DNA of 64,000 nucleotides from Natronosalvus rutilus (lineage in GTDB: Archaea > Halobacteriota > Halobacteria > Halobacteriales > Natrialbaceae). The translations under genes and the position numbers were made by a program. The notes beneath the pieces were generated by a model. That model saw nothing but the letters and a program-made list of their open reading frames with translations. It was not told where the DNA came from and did no database searches. Shown in pieces: positions 1 to 9,708 of this stretch (within the stretch, counting starts at the first letter, position 1; each line of letters opens with the position of its first letter). The stretch covers positions 1,779,451-1,843,450 of the forward strand of contig NZ_CP100355.1 in NCBI RefSeq assembly GCF_024204665.1. Direction: 5' to 3'.

Positions 1-46
1 TACACTACCAGCGCCCGGTTGCACTCTCACCTACACCGGCAAGGGT

Positions 47-55
47 GTATAAGGG
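47..55 (-). promoter_or_regulatory. Possible TATA box of a leftward gene outside the window
   Basis: Read on the minus strand this is CTTATAC-like in otherwise GC-rich sequence. It lies about 47 bases from the left edge, so a leaderless gene would begin close to or before base 1. No coding region in bases 1-165 can be supported. Confidence 0.3.
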
Positions 56-165
56 TTGCGAATTGGGAGGGGTGTGGGCTACGACTGCACGACTCACACC
101 GCGCGCCCGGACGGCGATTTACCGACTCGATAAACACCCTCGAGGCTCGCGGCGACGGCGTTGGC

Positions 166-2079
166 TCACTTGATCTCGAACGACCAGTCGCCGTCGGCCT
201 CGATGTCGATCCAGCAGACGTTGGCGGCGTCGTACGACCGCGAGCCCTGGAACTCCCCGCTCTGGTTCACCAGTTGTTCCCAGCTGCCGTCGACTCCCCA
301 GCCGTCCACGATGACCGACCCGTCCCCGCTGTAACTGCCATCGACGCTGAGGTCCTTTTCGGTCCACAGCGGGCCGACGAACGACGGCCCCGTTCCGGAC
401 GCCGAGGTCGGGATGTCGGTCAGGTCGTCGGCGTGAACTTCGGGTTGATCGAGGTCAATCTCCCACTCGCCGTCGGCCTCGACCTCGAGTTCGTAGGAGC
501 CCCCGCCGACGACCATCATCGATTCGCCATCGGCACCGCCGGCGGTCTGTGCCAGCAGGTTGTCAGCCAGGTTGTCGTCGCTCGACTGGAGCCTGGCGAC
601 GAACTCGCCGTCGGCAGAGAAGTCTCCCACGAGAATTCCTTCCGAGAGGTCGAACGAGTCCGACGTCGCCGAACCATCCCCATCGAAGGAGAGCGAGCGG
701 CCGCTCTCGAAGATCGTTCCCTCCGGCCGTTCGGCGGTTTCGTCTTCTTCGCCGTCACCGTCGCCGCCGTCGTCACCGCCACTCAGGTTGCCGTCGACCA
801 CGTCTGACAGCGTCACGACATCGAGACCACGCTGTTCGATGTGGTTGAGCAAGTGCTCCAGGTCGTCGATCGACATGCTGTTCGAGGTCGATTCGCCCTC
901 GACGATCCGCGGAATGCGAAGGATGGAGAGCTGGTTCCACTGGTCGACGTTGTTGATATGACGGCGAACGCCCTCGTGAAGGGCCGGCCCCCAGATCTGT
1001 GGGAGGGTGTGAATGGAGGTCGGATTGCCACTGGTCGGTCCGCCGCCGAACAGCAGCCCCGACTCGTAGTGCTCGCGGAGTGCCTTGTGAGTCTCCTGGG
1101 TCATCCTATCCTCCGGGACGACGAAGTGCCGGGCGCCCTTTTCGAAGCCCCGCTCTTCGAGCGCGGTTCGGGTGACTTCGAGGACGCGCTTCTGGCGCTC
1201 GATTGGCATCTCCGGAAGCGCACCCTGGCTTACGGGATAGGCACAGACGTCCCAGCCCTGGTCCCGCAGTTCCTCGAGTTGCTCGAGCGACATCTGGCTG
1301 CGCCCGCCGATCTGTTCGGGATCGACGGCGACTGCTGCAGACCAGCCGCGTTCTTCGAGCATCGGCGCGGCGCGCTCGTACTGGGTACGGTGGCCGCCGT
1401 AGAACGCCAGGATTGCCTTGCCGTTGTCGACGCCCTGCTTCTTCCGGAGGTCGTCGACCACAAGTCGCGTGGGTCCGTCCTCGGGGCCGTACCCGATGAT
1501 GTTTAGCCGGGTGACGTTCGGAAGGTCGAGTTCGCCGTACTTCTGGCCGTATCCGAAGTCGATGCGGAGCCAGCCTTCGTACCCGCCAGGGACCACGCGG
1601 ATGCTCTTCAGTCGGTTGTCACGGCTGCCGGTTTCGACCTCGAGGGCGACCCGGTTAGCTGACTCCACCTTGACCGCCAGCGAGACGTCGTAACCGCCGA
1701 GGTCGAGCCGATCCGGGAATGGCGTCGTAGCGATGACCTGACTCGAGTCGCTCTCGAGGACCGCCGCCTGCGACCCCGTTCTGGCCTCGTCAGGTGCGGC
1801 CTCGATCGTCCCTTCCGTCGTCCGCCAGTGCTCGAGATTCTCGAAGGTGTCGATGGGTTCGCCAGTTTCGATCGCGGGCCACGCGATGTTGCCACCGTCG
1901 TCGTCGCCGTTCCCGGTTCGATCGCTGTCGCCGTTCCCGTTGCCGTTGCCCGAGGTTCCGTTTCCATTTCCGTTCCCGTCTCTTGGGTCGCCGCCAGGGA
2001 TCATATCCAGACAGCCAGCGAACGATGCCGAGCCTGCGCCCAGTGCAGCCAACAGTTTGCGTCGGGATGACGGTTGCAT
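166..2079 (-). CDS. Exported NodB-like (polysaccharide deacetylase fold) lipoprotein
   Basis: The 637-aa product begins with a twin-arginine type signal (SRRKLLAALG) and a lipobox (FAGC, Cys about 22), so it should be exported and lipid-anchored. A low-complexity Gly/Asn/Asp linker follows (about 26-66), then a beta-rich domain (about 90-220). A NodB-like barrel (about 222-430) contains AILAFYGGHRTQYERAAPML, and a Gly/Asp linker leads to a beta-rich C-terminal domain. The paired Asp residues of active deacetylases are not visible in the AFYGG strand, so catalysis is doubtful and a carbohydrate-binding or surface role is possible. The ATG at 2079 was chosen because it opens the signal peptide; a minus-strand TATA-like ATTATATC lies at 2118-2125. 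It is divergent from the ribosomal operon. Confidence 0.75.
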   Translation of the reverse strand: MQPSSRRKLLAALGAGSASFAGCLDMIPGGDPRDGNGNGNGTSGNGNGNGDSDRTGNGDDDGGNIAWPAIETGEPIDTFENLEHWRTTEGTIEAAPDEARTGSQAAVLESDSSQVIATTPFPDRLDLGGYDVSLAVKVESANRVALEVETGSRDNRLKSIRVVPGGYEGWLRIDFGYGQKYGELDLPNVTRLNIIGYGPEDGPTRLVVDDLRKKQGVDNGKAILAFYGGHRTQYERAAPMLEERGWSAAVAVDPEQIGGRSQMSLEQLEELRDQGWDVCAYPVSQGALPEMPIERQKRVLEVTRTALEERGFEKGARHFVVPEDRMTQETHKALREHYESGLLFGGGPTSGNPTSIHTLPQIWGPALHEGVRRHINNVDQWNQLSILRIPRIVEGESTSNSMSIDDLEHLLNHIEQRGLDVVTLSDVVDGNLSGGDDGGDGDGEEDETAERPEGTIFESGRSLSFDGDGSATSDSFDLSEGILVGDFSADGEFVARLQSSDDNLADNLLAQTAGGADGESMMVVGGGSYELEVEADGEWEIDLDQPEVHADDLTDIPTSASGTGPSFVGPLWTEKDLSVDGSYSGDGSVIVDGWGVDGSWEQLVNQSGEFQGSRSYDAANVCWIDIEADGDWSFEIK

Positions 2080-2288
2080 TGGGTCACCGTCTGGGACCGG
2101 GGACCTTCTTAATGGAGGATATAATGAATGAAATCCAACCGTTTCACGGATAAGGACCGACCTTTCCCTCTCGCTAAGCCCGCCGAACCCGGTAGCAATT
2201 ACCGCGTTCTCGCGACCATTTTGTGTGCCCAAGTGTCACGAATTCTGCCCTGCGAACCGCTCACAGCCGGGAATCGAATCCGCTACCC

Positions 2289-2294
2289 TTTTAA
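2289..2294 (+). promoter_or_regulatory. Probable TATA box of the ribosomal superoperon
   Basis: TTTTAA lies about 56-61 bases upstream of the first operon gene, in the only AT-rich patch between the divergent lipoprotein and the methyltransferase gene. Transcription would start near 2318 and give a short leader of about 30 bases. The 2080-2349 intergenic region holds nothing else that I can support. Confidence 0.45.
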
Positions 2295-2349
2295 GACACT
2301 GTCCGTAACACATCGCTACAGTCTAGTGACGAGGCGCCGAAGTCGCGGT

Positions 2350-3231
2350 ATGACCGTCAGCGTGCTCGTGCCGTCGTCACTCAGCCGGGAAGCCGAGGAC
2401 AAACGCGAGGCCACTCGCAAACTCGGATACGTCGCCCGTGCGGCGACTATCTTCCGGGCCGATCGCCTGATCGTCTACCCCGATCCAGGGGGCGACGACG
2501 GGCGATTTGGCGACGGGTTCGTCGAAACCGTCTTGCGGTACGCCGCGACCCCCCCTTACCTCCGAAAGGAGGCCTGGGGCAAGCGGGACGAACTGGAGGC
2601 CGTGGGCGTCTTACCGCCGCTCCGTGCCCCGTCACAGACCGGCTCCGAATCGAACGGTTCGGGGTCGACAAGACAAGGAATCGTGACCGAGGTCGGACCT
2701 GAAGGGCGCGTCCGGGTCAATTGCGGACTGCAACACCCGATCTCCCTCAACACGCCTCCCGGAATGGAGGTCGGCGAGGGAGAGCGCGTGACCGTCAGGA
2801 TCTCTTCGCGACGACCGGTCCGGGCGAAACTCGTCGACGAACCCTCACCGGGGTTCGCCGTCGAGCGGACGGACCTCCCGGCAGCACTCGGCCGTGAGGA
2901 CGCCGGCGTTCGTATCGCGGCCTCCCGATATGGTGAACCGCTCACCGTGGGACGCCTCGAGACGCTGGCCGGACGCGTCGAACGGGACGGGATGACCGTC
3001 GCCTTCGGCGCACCCGAGAGAGGGTTGCCGGACATCCTCGGTATCGACCAGGGGGCCATCGAGGCCGCCTACGCCGATACCGAGGACGACGCAAACGTCG
3101 AACCCAGCGATCTGCGCACGGAAACGGGGTTCGACCTCTGGCTCAATACGGTTCCGAACCAGGGGAGCGCGGTCGTGCGAACGGAGGAGGCTCTGTTCGC
3201 CACCCTCGCCCCCCTCTCACTGAGAGCGTGA
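2350..3231 (+). CDS. Putative SPOUT RNA methyltransferase (DUF171/Methyltrn_RNA_3 family)
   Basis: The 293-aa protein begins MTVSVLVPSSLSREAEDKR and carries the N-terminal half of an alpha/beta-knot (RKLGYVARAATIFRADRLIVY). An OB-like insert follows (about residues 105-165, GIVTEVGPEGRVRVNCGL), then the C-terminal knot half (GFDLWLNTVPNQGSAVVRTE). Family members are predicted to methylate rRNA uridines using S-adenosylmethionine. The ATG at 2350 is preferred over upstream in-frame codons because it starts at the conserved beta-strand. The gene sits 4 bases before rpl3, and its homologues commonly head this archaeal ribosomal cluster, which supports a ribosome-linked role. The exact target is not deducible. 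Confidence 0.8.
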   Translation: MTVSVLVPSSLSREAEDKREATRKLGYVARAATIFRADRLIVYPDPGGDDGRFGDGFVETVLRYAATPPYLRKEAWGKRDELEAVGVLPPLRAPSQTGSESNGSGSTRQGIVTEVGPEGRVRVNCGLQHPISLNTPPGMEVGEGERVTVRISSRRPVRAKLVDEPSPGFAVERTDLPAALGREDAGVRIAASRYGEPLTVGRLETLAGRVERDGMTVAFGAPERGLPDILGIDQGAIEAAYADTEDDANVEPSDLRTETGFDLWLNTVPNQGSAVVRTEEALFATLAPLSLRA

Positions 3232-3235
3232 TAGA

Positions 3236-4255
3236 ATGCCACAACCAAACGCACCACGCAAAGGCTCACTCGGGTTCGGCCCACGAAAGCGGGCGACCAG
3301 CGAGGTCCCACGCTTTTCCTCGTGGCCGGACGACGACGGACAGCCAACGCTCCAGGGCTTCGCGGGCTACAAGGCCGGCATGACCCACGTGGTTATGGTC
3401 GACGACACCGCTAACTCGCCGACCGAGGGAATGGAACAGACCGTTCCCGTAACCATCGTGGAGACGCCGCCGATGCGCGCCGTCGCCCTGCGTGCGTACG
3501 AGAACACACCGTATGGACAGCAACCGATTACCGAGGTCTGGACCACCGAGTTCGTCGACGAACTCGAGCGCGTCCTCGACGTCCCCGGCGACGAGTACGA
3601 CGCCGAGGCCGCCGAAGACGAGTTCCGCGAGGAACTCGAGGCCGGTCGGGTCGACGACGTTCGCGTCATCACCCACACCGTCCCCGGTTCGATCCCCTCG
3701 GTTCCCAAGAAGAAACCCGACGTCATGGAAACGCGCGTCGGCGGCGGCTCCGTCGAGGACCGCGTCGACTTCGCGCTCGAGACGATCGCCGAGGGCGGCG
3801 AGCACGTCATGAACGACGTGTTCCGCGCCGGCGAGTACGTCGACGCCAGCGGCGTCACCAAGGGGAAAGGTACCCAGGGTCCCGTCAAGCGATGGGGCGT
3901 CCAGAAGCGCAAGGGCAAGCACGCCCGGCAGGGATGGCGCCGCCGCATCGGGAACCTCGGTCCCTGGAACCCGAGCCGCGTCCGCTCGACGGTCCCCCAG
4001 CAAGGTCAGACCGGGTACCACCAGCGGACCGAGCTCAACAAGCGCCTCGTCGACATCGGCGACGGCGACGACGCGACGGTCGACGGCGGCTTCGTCAACT
4101 ACGGCGAGGTCGACGGCCCGCACGCGTTGATCAAGGGCTCGCTCCCCGGGCCAAACAAGCGCCTCGTGCGCTTCCGCCCGGCGATTCGACCCGGAGACCA
4201 GCCGCGTCTCGATCCCGAGGTGCGCTACGTCTCCACCGCATCCAACCAGGGGTGA
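3236..4255 (+). CDS. rpl3: Large-subunit ribosomal protein uL3
   Basis: This 339-aa protein binds 23S rRNA near the peptidyl transferase centre. The L3 hallmark GYKAGMTHV is near residue 43, and the long basic loop with KGKGTQGPVKRWGVQKRKGKHARQ-like sequence (about 204-227) reaches the catalytic centre. The N-terminus MPQPNAPRKGSLGFGPRKR is typical of archaeal L3 and fixes the start. Length matches other haloarchaeal L3 proteins. It is the second gene of the superoperon. Confidence 0.97.
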   Translation: MPQPNAPRKGSLGFGPRKRATSEVPRFSSWPDDDGQPTLQGFAGYKAGMTHVVMVDDTANSPTEGMEQTVPVTIVETPPMRAVALRAYENTPYGQQPITEVWTTEFVDELERVLDVPGDEYDAEAAEDEFREELEAGRVDDVRVITHTVPGSIPSVPKKKPDVMETRVGGGSVEDRVDFALETIAEGGEHVMNDVFRAGEYVDASGVTKGKGTQGPVKRWGVQKRKGKHARQGWRRRIGNLGPWNPSRVRSTVPQQGQTGYHQRTELNKRLVDIGDGDDATVDGGFVNYGEVDGPHALIKGSLPGPNKRLVRFRPAIRPGDQPRLDPEVRYVSTASNQG

Positions 4256-4266
4256 ACTAGCAACAC

Positions 4267-5019
4267 ATGAACGCAACAGTACGAGACCTGGACGGCGCAG
4301 ACGCGGGGGAGGTCGAGCTCCCGGCGGTCTTCGAGACGGAGTACCGCCCGGACCTGATCGCCCGCGCGGTCCGCGTCGCACAGGCAAACCGAAAACAGGC
4401 TTACGGTGCCGACGAGTTCGCCGGGATGCGTACCCCCGCCGAATCGTTCGGTAGCGGTCGCGGGATGGCCCACGTACCCCGGCAGAACGGACGCGCTCGC
4501 CGCGTCCCGCAGGCCGTCAAGGGACGACGGGCCCACCCGCCGAAGGCCGAGAAGGACCAGGGCGAATCGATCAACAAGAAAGAGCGCAAGCTCGCGACCC
4601 GAAGCGCCATCGCCGCGACGGCCGACGCCGAGATTGTCGCCGAGCGCGGACACGCCTTCGACGACGACGCCGAACTTCCGCTGGTCGTCAGCGACGACTT
4701 CGAGGACCTCGTGAAGACGAAGGAGGTCGTCTCCTTCCTCGAGGCCGCCGGCGTCGATGCAGACATCCAGCGCGCCGACGACGGACGCAGCGTCCGCTCG
4801 GGGCAGGGGAAGCTCCGCGGTCGCAAGCACAAACAGCCCAAGTCGATTCTCTTCGTGACCTCGAGCGAGGCCGGTCCCTCGCGTGGCGCCCGCAACCTCG
4901 CGGGTGCCGACGTGGCGACCGCCGCCGAGGTCAACGCCGAGGACCTCGCACCGGGCACCCAGGCCGGTCGACTGACCGTCTGGACCGAGAGCGCACTCGA
5001 GGAGGTGGCCGACCGATGA
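4267..5019 (+). CDS. rpl4: Large-subunit ribosomal protein uL4
   Basis: This 250-aa protein has the archaeal L4 layout: an N-terminal ATVRDLDGADAGEVELP strand, then an extended basic loop (about 55-105, RGMAHVPRQNGRARRVPQ) that lines the peptide exit tunnel. The C-terminal globular part ends LTVWTESALEEVADR. The stop overlaps the rpl23 start as ATGA (5016-5019), so translation is probably coupled. Confidence 0.97.
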   Translation: MNATVRDLDGADAGEVELPAVFETEYRPDLIARAVRVAQANRKQAYGADEFAGMRTPAESFGSGRGMAHVPRQNGRARRVPQAVKGRRAHPPKAEKDQGESINKKERKLATRSAIAATADAEIVAERGHAFDDDAELPLVVSDDFEDLVKTKEVVSFLEAAGVDADIQRADDGRSVRSGQGKLRGRKHKQPKSILFVTSSEAGPSRGARNLAGADVATAAEVNAEDLAPGTQAGRLTVWTESALEEVADR

Positions 5020-5270
5020 GCGGAATCATCGAACACCCCCTCGTGACCGAGAAGGCCATGAACGACATGGACTTCGAGAACAAGCTCCAGTTCCTCGTGC
5101 ACGTCGACGCCTCGAAACCCAAGATCCGTGACGCCATCGAGGAGCGCTTCGACGTCGAGGTCGCGAACGTGAACACACAGATCACCATGGACGGCACGAA
5201 GAAGGCAACGGTGACGCTGGGCGAGGACGACGACGCCCAGGAAGTCGCCTCACGAATCGGGGTGTTCTGA
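5016..5270 (+). CDS. rpl23: Large-subunit ribosomal protein uL23
   Basis: This 84-aa protein sits at the exit-tunnel rim and docks SRP and the SecY translocon. The start IIEHPLVTEKAMNDM is the L23 signature, followed by KLQFLVHVDASKPKIRDAIE and VNTQITMDGTKKATVTL. Length is normal for archaea. It overlaps rpl4 by four bases. Confidence 0.97.
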   Translation: MSGIIEHPLVTEKAMNDMDFENKLQFLVHVDASKPKIRDAIEERFDVEVANVNTQITMDGTKKATVTLGEDDDAQEVASRIGVF

Positions 5271-5272
5271 GC

Positions 5273-5995
5273 ATGGGACGACGAATCTTCGGTCAGCGTC
5301 GAGGGCGCGGATCGCCCACGTTCCGCGCACCGTCGCACCGATACAAGGCGAATCTCGAGCACAAGACGCTCGAGGACACCGACGTGGTCTCGGGCGAGGT
5401 CGTGAACATCGAGCACGACCCGGCTCGCTCGGCGCCGATCGCGGCCGTCGAGTTCGAGGACGGCGAACAGCGCCTGATCCTCGTTCCCGAGGGCGTCGCC
5501 GTCGGCGAAGAGATCCAGGTCGGCGTCAGCGCCGAGATCAAACCCGGGAACACGCTCCCGCTCGCGGAGATCCCCGAGGGGGTCCCGGTCTGTAACGTCG
5601 AGGCCAAGCCGGGCGACGGCGGCAAGTTCGCTCGCGCCTCCGGCGTCAACGCGGACCTCATCACCCACGACCGCAAGGCTGCGGTCGTCCAGCTGCCAAG
5701 TGGCGAAGTCAAGCGGCTCGATCCCCAGTGCCGTGCCACCATCGGCGTCGTCGCCGGTGGCGGCCGCACGGAGAAGCCGTTCGTCAAGGCAGGAAAGAAG
5801 TACCACAAGATGCGCGCCCGCGGGATCAAGTGGCCGCGCGTCCGCGGGGTCGCCATGAACGCCGTCGACCACCCCTTCGGTGGCGGCGGTCGTCAGCACC
5901 CTGGTCGCCCCAAATCCGTCTCGAAGGACGCACCCCCGGGACGGAAAGTCGGTGACATCGCCTCCCGGCGAACCGGTCGAGGTGGAAACAAATGA
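5273..5995 (+). CDS. rpl2: Large-subunit ribosomal protein uL2
   Basis: This 240-aa protein is needed for subunit association and supports the peptidyl transferase centre. The N-terminus [20 protein letters not shown] is archaeal. The C-terminal half has [20 protein letters not shown], containing the conserved histidine of the L2 HP-GGG loop. Its stop overlaps the rps19 start (ATGA, 5992-5995). Confidence 0.97.
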   Translation: MGRRIFGQRRGRGSPTFRAPSHRYKANLEHKTLEDTDVVSGEVVNIEHDPARSAPIAAVEFEDGEQRLILVPEGVAVGEEIQVGVSAEIKPGNTLPLAEIPEGVPVCNVEAKPGDGGKFARASGVNADLITHDRKAAVVQLPSGEVKRLDPQCRATIGVVAGGGRTEKPFVKAGKKYHKMRARGIKWPRVRGVAMNAVDHPFGGGGRQHPGRPKSVSKDAPPGRKVGDIASRRTGRGGNK

Positions 5996-6417
5996 GTTCG
6001 GAATACCGTACCGGCCGCGAGGGTGAGGAGTTCACCTACCGCGGTCACACGCTCGAGGAGCTCCAGGAGATGGAGCTCGAGGAGGTCGCTGACGTGCTTC
6101 CGGCACGACAGCGACGGAGTATCGTGCGCGGGCTCTCGGTCGAGCAGGAGAAGTTGCTCGAGAAGGCTCGCAAGAAAGACGAACAGGAGACGGCCAACTC
6201 GCCGATCCGGACGCACCTGCGCAACATGCCGGTGCTGCCGGAGTTCGTCGGGCTGACCTTCGCCGTCTACACCGGACAGAGCTTCGAGCGCGTTCGGATC
6301 GAGCCCGAGATGATCGGCCACTACCTCGGTGAGTTCCAGCTCACCCGAACGTCCGTCACGCACGGACAGGCCGGCATCGGCGCGACCCGATCGTCGAAGT
6401 TCGTCCCACTGAAGTGA
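5992..6417 (+). CDS. rps19: Small-subunit ribosomal protein uS19
   Basis: This 141-aa head protein of the 30S subunit contacts the tRNA acceptor arms. It has the archaeal/eukaryotic N-terminal extension ([20 protein letters not shown]) followed by the conserved core [20 protein letters not shown] and [20 protein letters not shown]. Length fits archaeal S19 (about 140). Confidence 0.97.
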   Translation: MSSEYRTGREGEEFTYRGHTLEELQEMELEEVADVLPARQRRSIVRGLSVEQEKLLEKARKKDEQETANSPIRTHLRNMPVLPEFVGLTFAVYTGQSFERVRIEPEMIGHYLGEFQLTRTSVTHGQAGIGATRSSKFVPLK

Positions 6418-6424
6418 TCATCGC

Positions 6425-6898
6425 ATGGGAATCAACTACTCAGTCGACGCCGACCCGGACACCACCGCGAAAGCGATGCTCCGGGAGCGTCACATGAGCC
6501 ACAAGCACAGCAAGGAGATCGCCCGCGAGATCAAGGGTCGAACGGTCGACGACGCCGTCGAGTACCTCGAGGCGGTCGTCGACGGCGAGCGCTCGGTTCC
6601 GTTCCGGTCGCACAACTCCGGCGTCGGCCACCGCTCGGACATCGACGGCTGGGACGCCGGTCGCTACCCCGAGAAGGCCAGCAAGGCGTTCCTCGAACTG
6701 CTCGAGAACGTGGCGGCCAACGCCGACCACCAGGGCTTCGACGGTGGGTCGATGGAAATCGCCCACTGTGCCGCCCACAAGGTCGGCGAGTCCGTCGGGC
6801 GCAAACCGCGTGCGATGGGCCGGGCCTCCGCCTGGAACACCCCGCAGGTCGACGTCGAAATCGTCGTCGCGGACGCGGACGCAGAAGGTGACGACTAA
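6425..6898 (+). CDS. rpl22: Large-subunit ribosomal protein uL22
   Basis: This 157-aa protein has MGINYSVDADPDTTAKAMLR and MSHKHSKEIAREIKGRTVDD, typical of archaeal L22. Its beta-hairpin (RKPRAMGRASAWNTPQVD-like, about 125-145) reaches into the exit tunnel. An acidic tail ends DADAEGDD. Its last base is the first base of rps3. Confidence 0.97.
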   Translation: MGINYSVDADPDTTAKAMLRERHMSHKHSKEIAREIKGRTVDDAVEYLEAVVDGERSVPFRSHNSGVGHRSDIDGWDAGRYPEKASKAFLELLENVAANADHQGFDGGSMEIAHCAAHKVGESVGRKPRAMGRASAWNTPQVDVEIVVADADAEGDD

Positions 6899-7875
6899 TG
6901 GCAGACGAACACGAATTCATCGAAAACGGCCTGCAGCGGTCCCAGATCGACGAGTTCTTCGAAGAGGAACTCGGCCGCGCGGGCTACGGTGGCATGGACG
7001 TCGCCAAGACGCCGATGGGAACCCAGATCGTCCTCAAGGCCGAGAAGCCGGGGATGGTCATCGGCAAGGGCGGCGAGAACATCCGGAAGGTCACGTCGGC
7101 CCTTGAGGAGAAGTTCAACCTCGAGGACCCCCAGATCGACGTCCAGGAGGTCGACGAACCCGACCTCAACGCGCGGATCGTCGCGGATCGACTGGCTAAC
7201 GCCCTGGAGCGAGGCTGGTACTTCCGGAAGGCCGGTCACACGACGATCGACCGGATCATGGACGCTGGCGCCCTCGGCGCCGAGATTGTCCTCGCTGGCA
7301 AGGTCACGGGCGCACGCTCGCGCGTCGAGAAGTTCAACCGTGGCTACATCAAGCACAACGGCGAACCTGCCGAGGAGATCGTCGACACCGGCCAGGGCGT
7401 CGCGGTCATGAAGCTCGGTACGATCGGCGTGACGGTCAAGATCATCCCGCCGGGAGCCGAGCTTCCCGACGACTTCCGCATCCACGACGACCTCGATCCC
7501 GAGGAAGTCGTCCCAGATGCCGTCGAGGCCAACGAGGCTGAGGGCGTCGAGGAGTTGCTTGAGGGCGAGCCAGAAGAGGCCGAGCCTGACGCCGGAGAGA
7601 CGGAAGCCGAAGCCGGCGAACCGGCCCCGGCCGACGAGGCCGAAATCGACGAAGACGTCGTCGAAGAGGTCATCGAGGAAGAAGTCGCCGACGAGGAAGA
7701 GACCGACGCTGGCGAATCCGAGGCAGCGGTCGACGCCGAGGACGTCGAGGAGGAACTCGACGAACTCAACGAGGAGATCGAGGCCGAAGCGGAGGATCTC
7801 GTCGCGGAGATGGAAGCCGAGGACGAAGCTGAAGCTGAAGACGAAGACGAAGCAGACGAGGGAGGTGACGCCTGA
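6898..7875 (+). CDS. rps3: Small-subunit ribosomal protein uS3 with a long acidic tail
   Basis: This 325-aa protein lines the mRNA entry site. The type II KH domain has the [14 protein letters not shown] loop (GKGG at about 56-59), and the C-terminal S3 domain includes [20 protein letters not shown] and [13 protein letters not shown]. From about residue 200 to the end, roughly 120 residues are almost only Glu, Asp and Ala with scattered Gly and Val. This tail is a halophilic extension, and it makes the protein much longer than the archaeal core of about 200 residues. Confidence 0.97.
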   Translation: MADEHEFIENGLQRSQIDEFFEEELGRAGYGGMDVAKTPMGTQIVLKAEKPGMVIGKGGENIRKVTSALEEKFNLEDPQIDVQEVDEPDLNARIVADRLANALERGWYFRKAGHTTIDRIMDAGALGAEIVLAGKVTGARSRVEKFNRGYIKHNGEPAEEIVDTGQGVAVMKLGTIGVTVKIIPPGAELPDDFRIHDDLDPEEVVPDAVEANEAEGVEELLEGEPEEAEPDAGETEAEAGEPAPADEAEIDEDVVEEVIEEEVADEEETDAGESEAAVDAEDVEEELDELNEEIEAEAEDLVAEMEAEDEAEAEDEDEADEGGDA

Positions 7876-8096
7876 TGGCGATCCTCCACACCGAGGAGAT
7901 CCGCGACATGACGCCCGCCGAACGGCAGTCCGAACTCGAGGACCTCGAGACGGAACTGCTGAACGCCAACGCGGTCCTCGCCGCCGGTGGCGCCCCGGAG
8001 AATCCGGGCGAAATCGGCGAACTCAAGCGGACCGTCGCGCGGGTCAAGACGATCCAGAAGGAAGAAGGCGACCTCGACGACACCGACGAGGAATAA
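7875..8096 (+). CDS. rpl29: Large-subunit ribosomal protein uL29
   Basis: This 73-aa helical hairpin protein sits near the exit tunnel. [20 protein letters not shown] and [15 protein letters not shown] are the two L29 helices, and the [19 protein letters not shown] connector is haloarchaeal. Start and preceding stop overlap (TGATG at 7873-7877). Confidence 0.95.
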   Translation: MAILHTEEIRDMTPAERQSELEDLETELLNANAVLAAGGAPENPGEIGELKRTVARVKTIQKEEGDLDDTDEE

Positions 8097-8100
8097 GCAA

Positions 8101-8499
8101 ATGGCACTGACACCCGAAACGCTCCCGCGACACGAACTCAATGGCCTGCCAGTCCGGGTCGTCGATAGCGACGACGCCGGCCGCGTGGGTATCGAGGGAC
8201 GAGTCGTCCTCGAGACGACGAATACCCTCTCGGTCGAAGTTCGCGAGAACGGGACGTCCCGGGTGCTCACCGTGCCGAAATCGGGCTCGGTATTCGAATT
8301 CGCGATCACAGATGAAGCCGCCGGAGACGAGAAGTCTCCGGGGACTACGTCCAAACTGGCCGATACACAACCTGGGGGCGACGACTCGCTCACAGACTGT
8401 GCTGGCGAGGGCGTAGCCTACGTTACGGTCGATGGATCGCGACTGCTCTCACGACCCGCCCGACGCACCGAAACGAAAGGTGACTCACCATGGCAATAG
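8101..8499 (+). CDS. rnp1: RNase P protein component 1 (Rpp29/Pop4 family)
   Basis: This 132-aa protein is the Sm-like subunit of RNase P, which removes the 5' leader of pre-tRNAs. Recognisable strands are [36 protein letters not shown] and [14 protein letters not shown]. About 60 further residues ([20 protein letters not shown]) form a halophilic insert before the final strand [10 protein letters not shown]. The ATG at 8101 is favoured because the Rpp29 core begins there. The gene overlaps rps17 by 10 bases. Its place between rpl29 and rps17 is standard in archaea. Confidence 0.92.
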   Translation: MALTPETLPRHELNGLPVRVVDSDDAGRVGIEGRVVLETTNTLSVEVRENGTSRVLTVPKSGSVFEFAITDEAAGDEKSPGTTSKLADTQPGGDDSLTDCAGEGVAYVTVDGSRLLSRPARRTETKGDSPWQ

Positions 8500-8945
8500 G
8501 ACTAGACGTTGAAACGCCTCCGGAACCCGAAAACCCGGAGGAGTACGACTACGAGAAGTGTCCGTTCTACGGCGACCTGCCGGTCCGAGGTCAGATCCTC
8601 GTCGGCACCGTCGTCTCGACGGACATGGACAAGACCGTAGTCGTCGAGCGAGAGTACGACGTGACGGTTCCGAAATACGACCGTCAAATGAAACGTCGCT
8701 CGCGCATTCCGGCACACGTGCCGGGCGTGCTCGAGCCGCTCTCGGTTGGCGATACGGTCAAGATCGCAGAGACCCGACCACTGTCGAAGACGAAATCGCA
8801 CGTGGTCGTCGAAATAACCCAGGAAGCGACCGCCGTTGACGTCGCCGAACTGACGCTGGAAGAGGAACACGACCCTCAACTGTCGGCCGAAGACTTGGCC
8901 GGCAGTTCCGGCGACGAGGACGAAGCCAACGAGGGTGATGCCTGA
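8490..8945 (+). CDS. rps17: Small-subunit ribosomal protein uS17
   Basis: This 151-aa OB-fold protein contacts 16S rRNA helix 11. Core motifs are [38 protein letters not shown] and [20 protein letters not shown]. About 40 acidic residues follow the core, longer than the roughly 110-aa S17 of many archaea. Confidence 0.96.
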   Translation: MAIGLDVETPPEPENPEEYDYEKCPFYGDLPVRGQILVGTVVSTDMDKTVVVEREYDVTVPKYDRQMKRRSRIPAHVPGVLEPLSVGDTVKIAETRPLSKTKSHVVVEITQEATAVDVAELTLEEEHDPQLSAEDLAGSSGDEDEANEGDA

Positions 8946-9343
8946 TGGAGGCGATGAAAGCCGACGTCACGCAGGGCCTGAAGAAGGGCTCGCTCGTGAC
9001 CTGCGCCGACAACTCCGGCGCACGCGAGCTGAAAATCATCAGCGTCGCGGGCTACCACGGCACCAAGAACCGCCAGCCGAAGGCGGGTCTTGGTGACAAA
9101 GTCACGGTCTCCGTGACGAAGGGTACCCCCGAGATGCGACGCCAAGTCCTCGAGGCCGTCGTCGTCCGCCAGCGGAAGTCGATCCGCCGGCCGGACGGAA
9201 CGCGCCTGAAGTTCGAGGACAACGCCGCCGTCATCGTCGACGAGAACGAGGAGCCTCGAGGCACCGAGATCAAGGGCCCCATCGCCCGCGAGGTCGCGGA
9301 GCGCTTCGGCGCAATCGCCAGCACGGCGACGATGATCGTATAG
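8945..9343 (+). CDS. rpl14: Large-subunit ribosomal protein uL14
   Basis: This 132-aa protein has the L14 signatures [18 protein letters not shown] and [20 protein letters not shown]. It lies at the subunit interface, near the factor-binding region. Length is standard. It overlaps the rps17 stop by one base. Confidence 0.97.
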   Translation: MEAMKADVTQGLKKGSLVTCADNSGARELKIISVAGYHGTKNRQPKAGLGDKVTVSVTKGTPEMRRQVLEAVVVRQRKSIRRPDGTRLKFEDNAAVIVDENEEPRGTEIKGPIAREVAERFGAIASTATMIV

Positions 9344-9351
9344 GATAGACT

Positions 9352-9708
9352 ATGAGTAAACAACCACGCAAACAACGAACCCAGACTGAGCAGGCGCCGC
9401 TTCACCAGAAGCACAAGCAGGTTCACGCCACGCTCTCGGCGGACCTCCGCGAGGAGTACGGCGTGCGTCGCACCCGCGTCAACGCGGGCGACCGCGTCGA
9501 GGTCATGCGCGGTGACTTCGCCGGCGACGAAGGCGAGGTCATGCGCGTCGACCTCGATGAGGCCGTGATCCACGTCGAGGACGTGACGGTCGAGACGGCA
9601 GACGGCGAGGAAGTCGCCCGACCGCTCGATGCGTCGAACGTCCGGATCGTGGAGCTCGAGCTCTCGGACGAGCGTCGCGAGGCGCGCCTGGAAGGTGATA
9701 GCGAATGA
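9352..9708 (+). CDS. rpl24: Large-subunit ribosomal protein uL24
   Basis: This 118-aa assembly-initiator protein has a clear KOW motif ([20 protein letters not shown]). The archaeal N-terminal arm reads [20 protein letters not shown]. The stop overlaps the rps4e start (ATGA, 9705-9708). Confidence 0.96.
   Translation: MSKQPRKQRTQTEQAPLHQKHKQVHATLSADLREEYGVRRTRVNAGDRVEVMRGDFAGDEGEVMRVDLDEAVIHVEDVTVETADGEEVARPLDASNVRIVELELSDERREARLEGDSE

Noticed and set aside
19-807. Long plus-strand open frame opposite the exported lipoprotein gene
   Set aside because: It is the antisense frame of a GC-rich gene; no signal, domain or start context, whereas the minus strand has a Tat signal and NodB-like fold.
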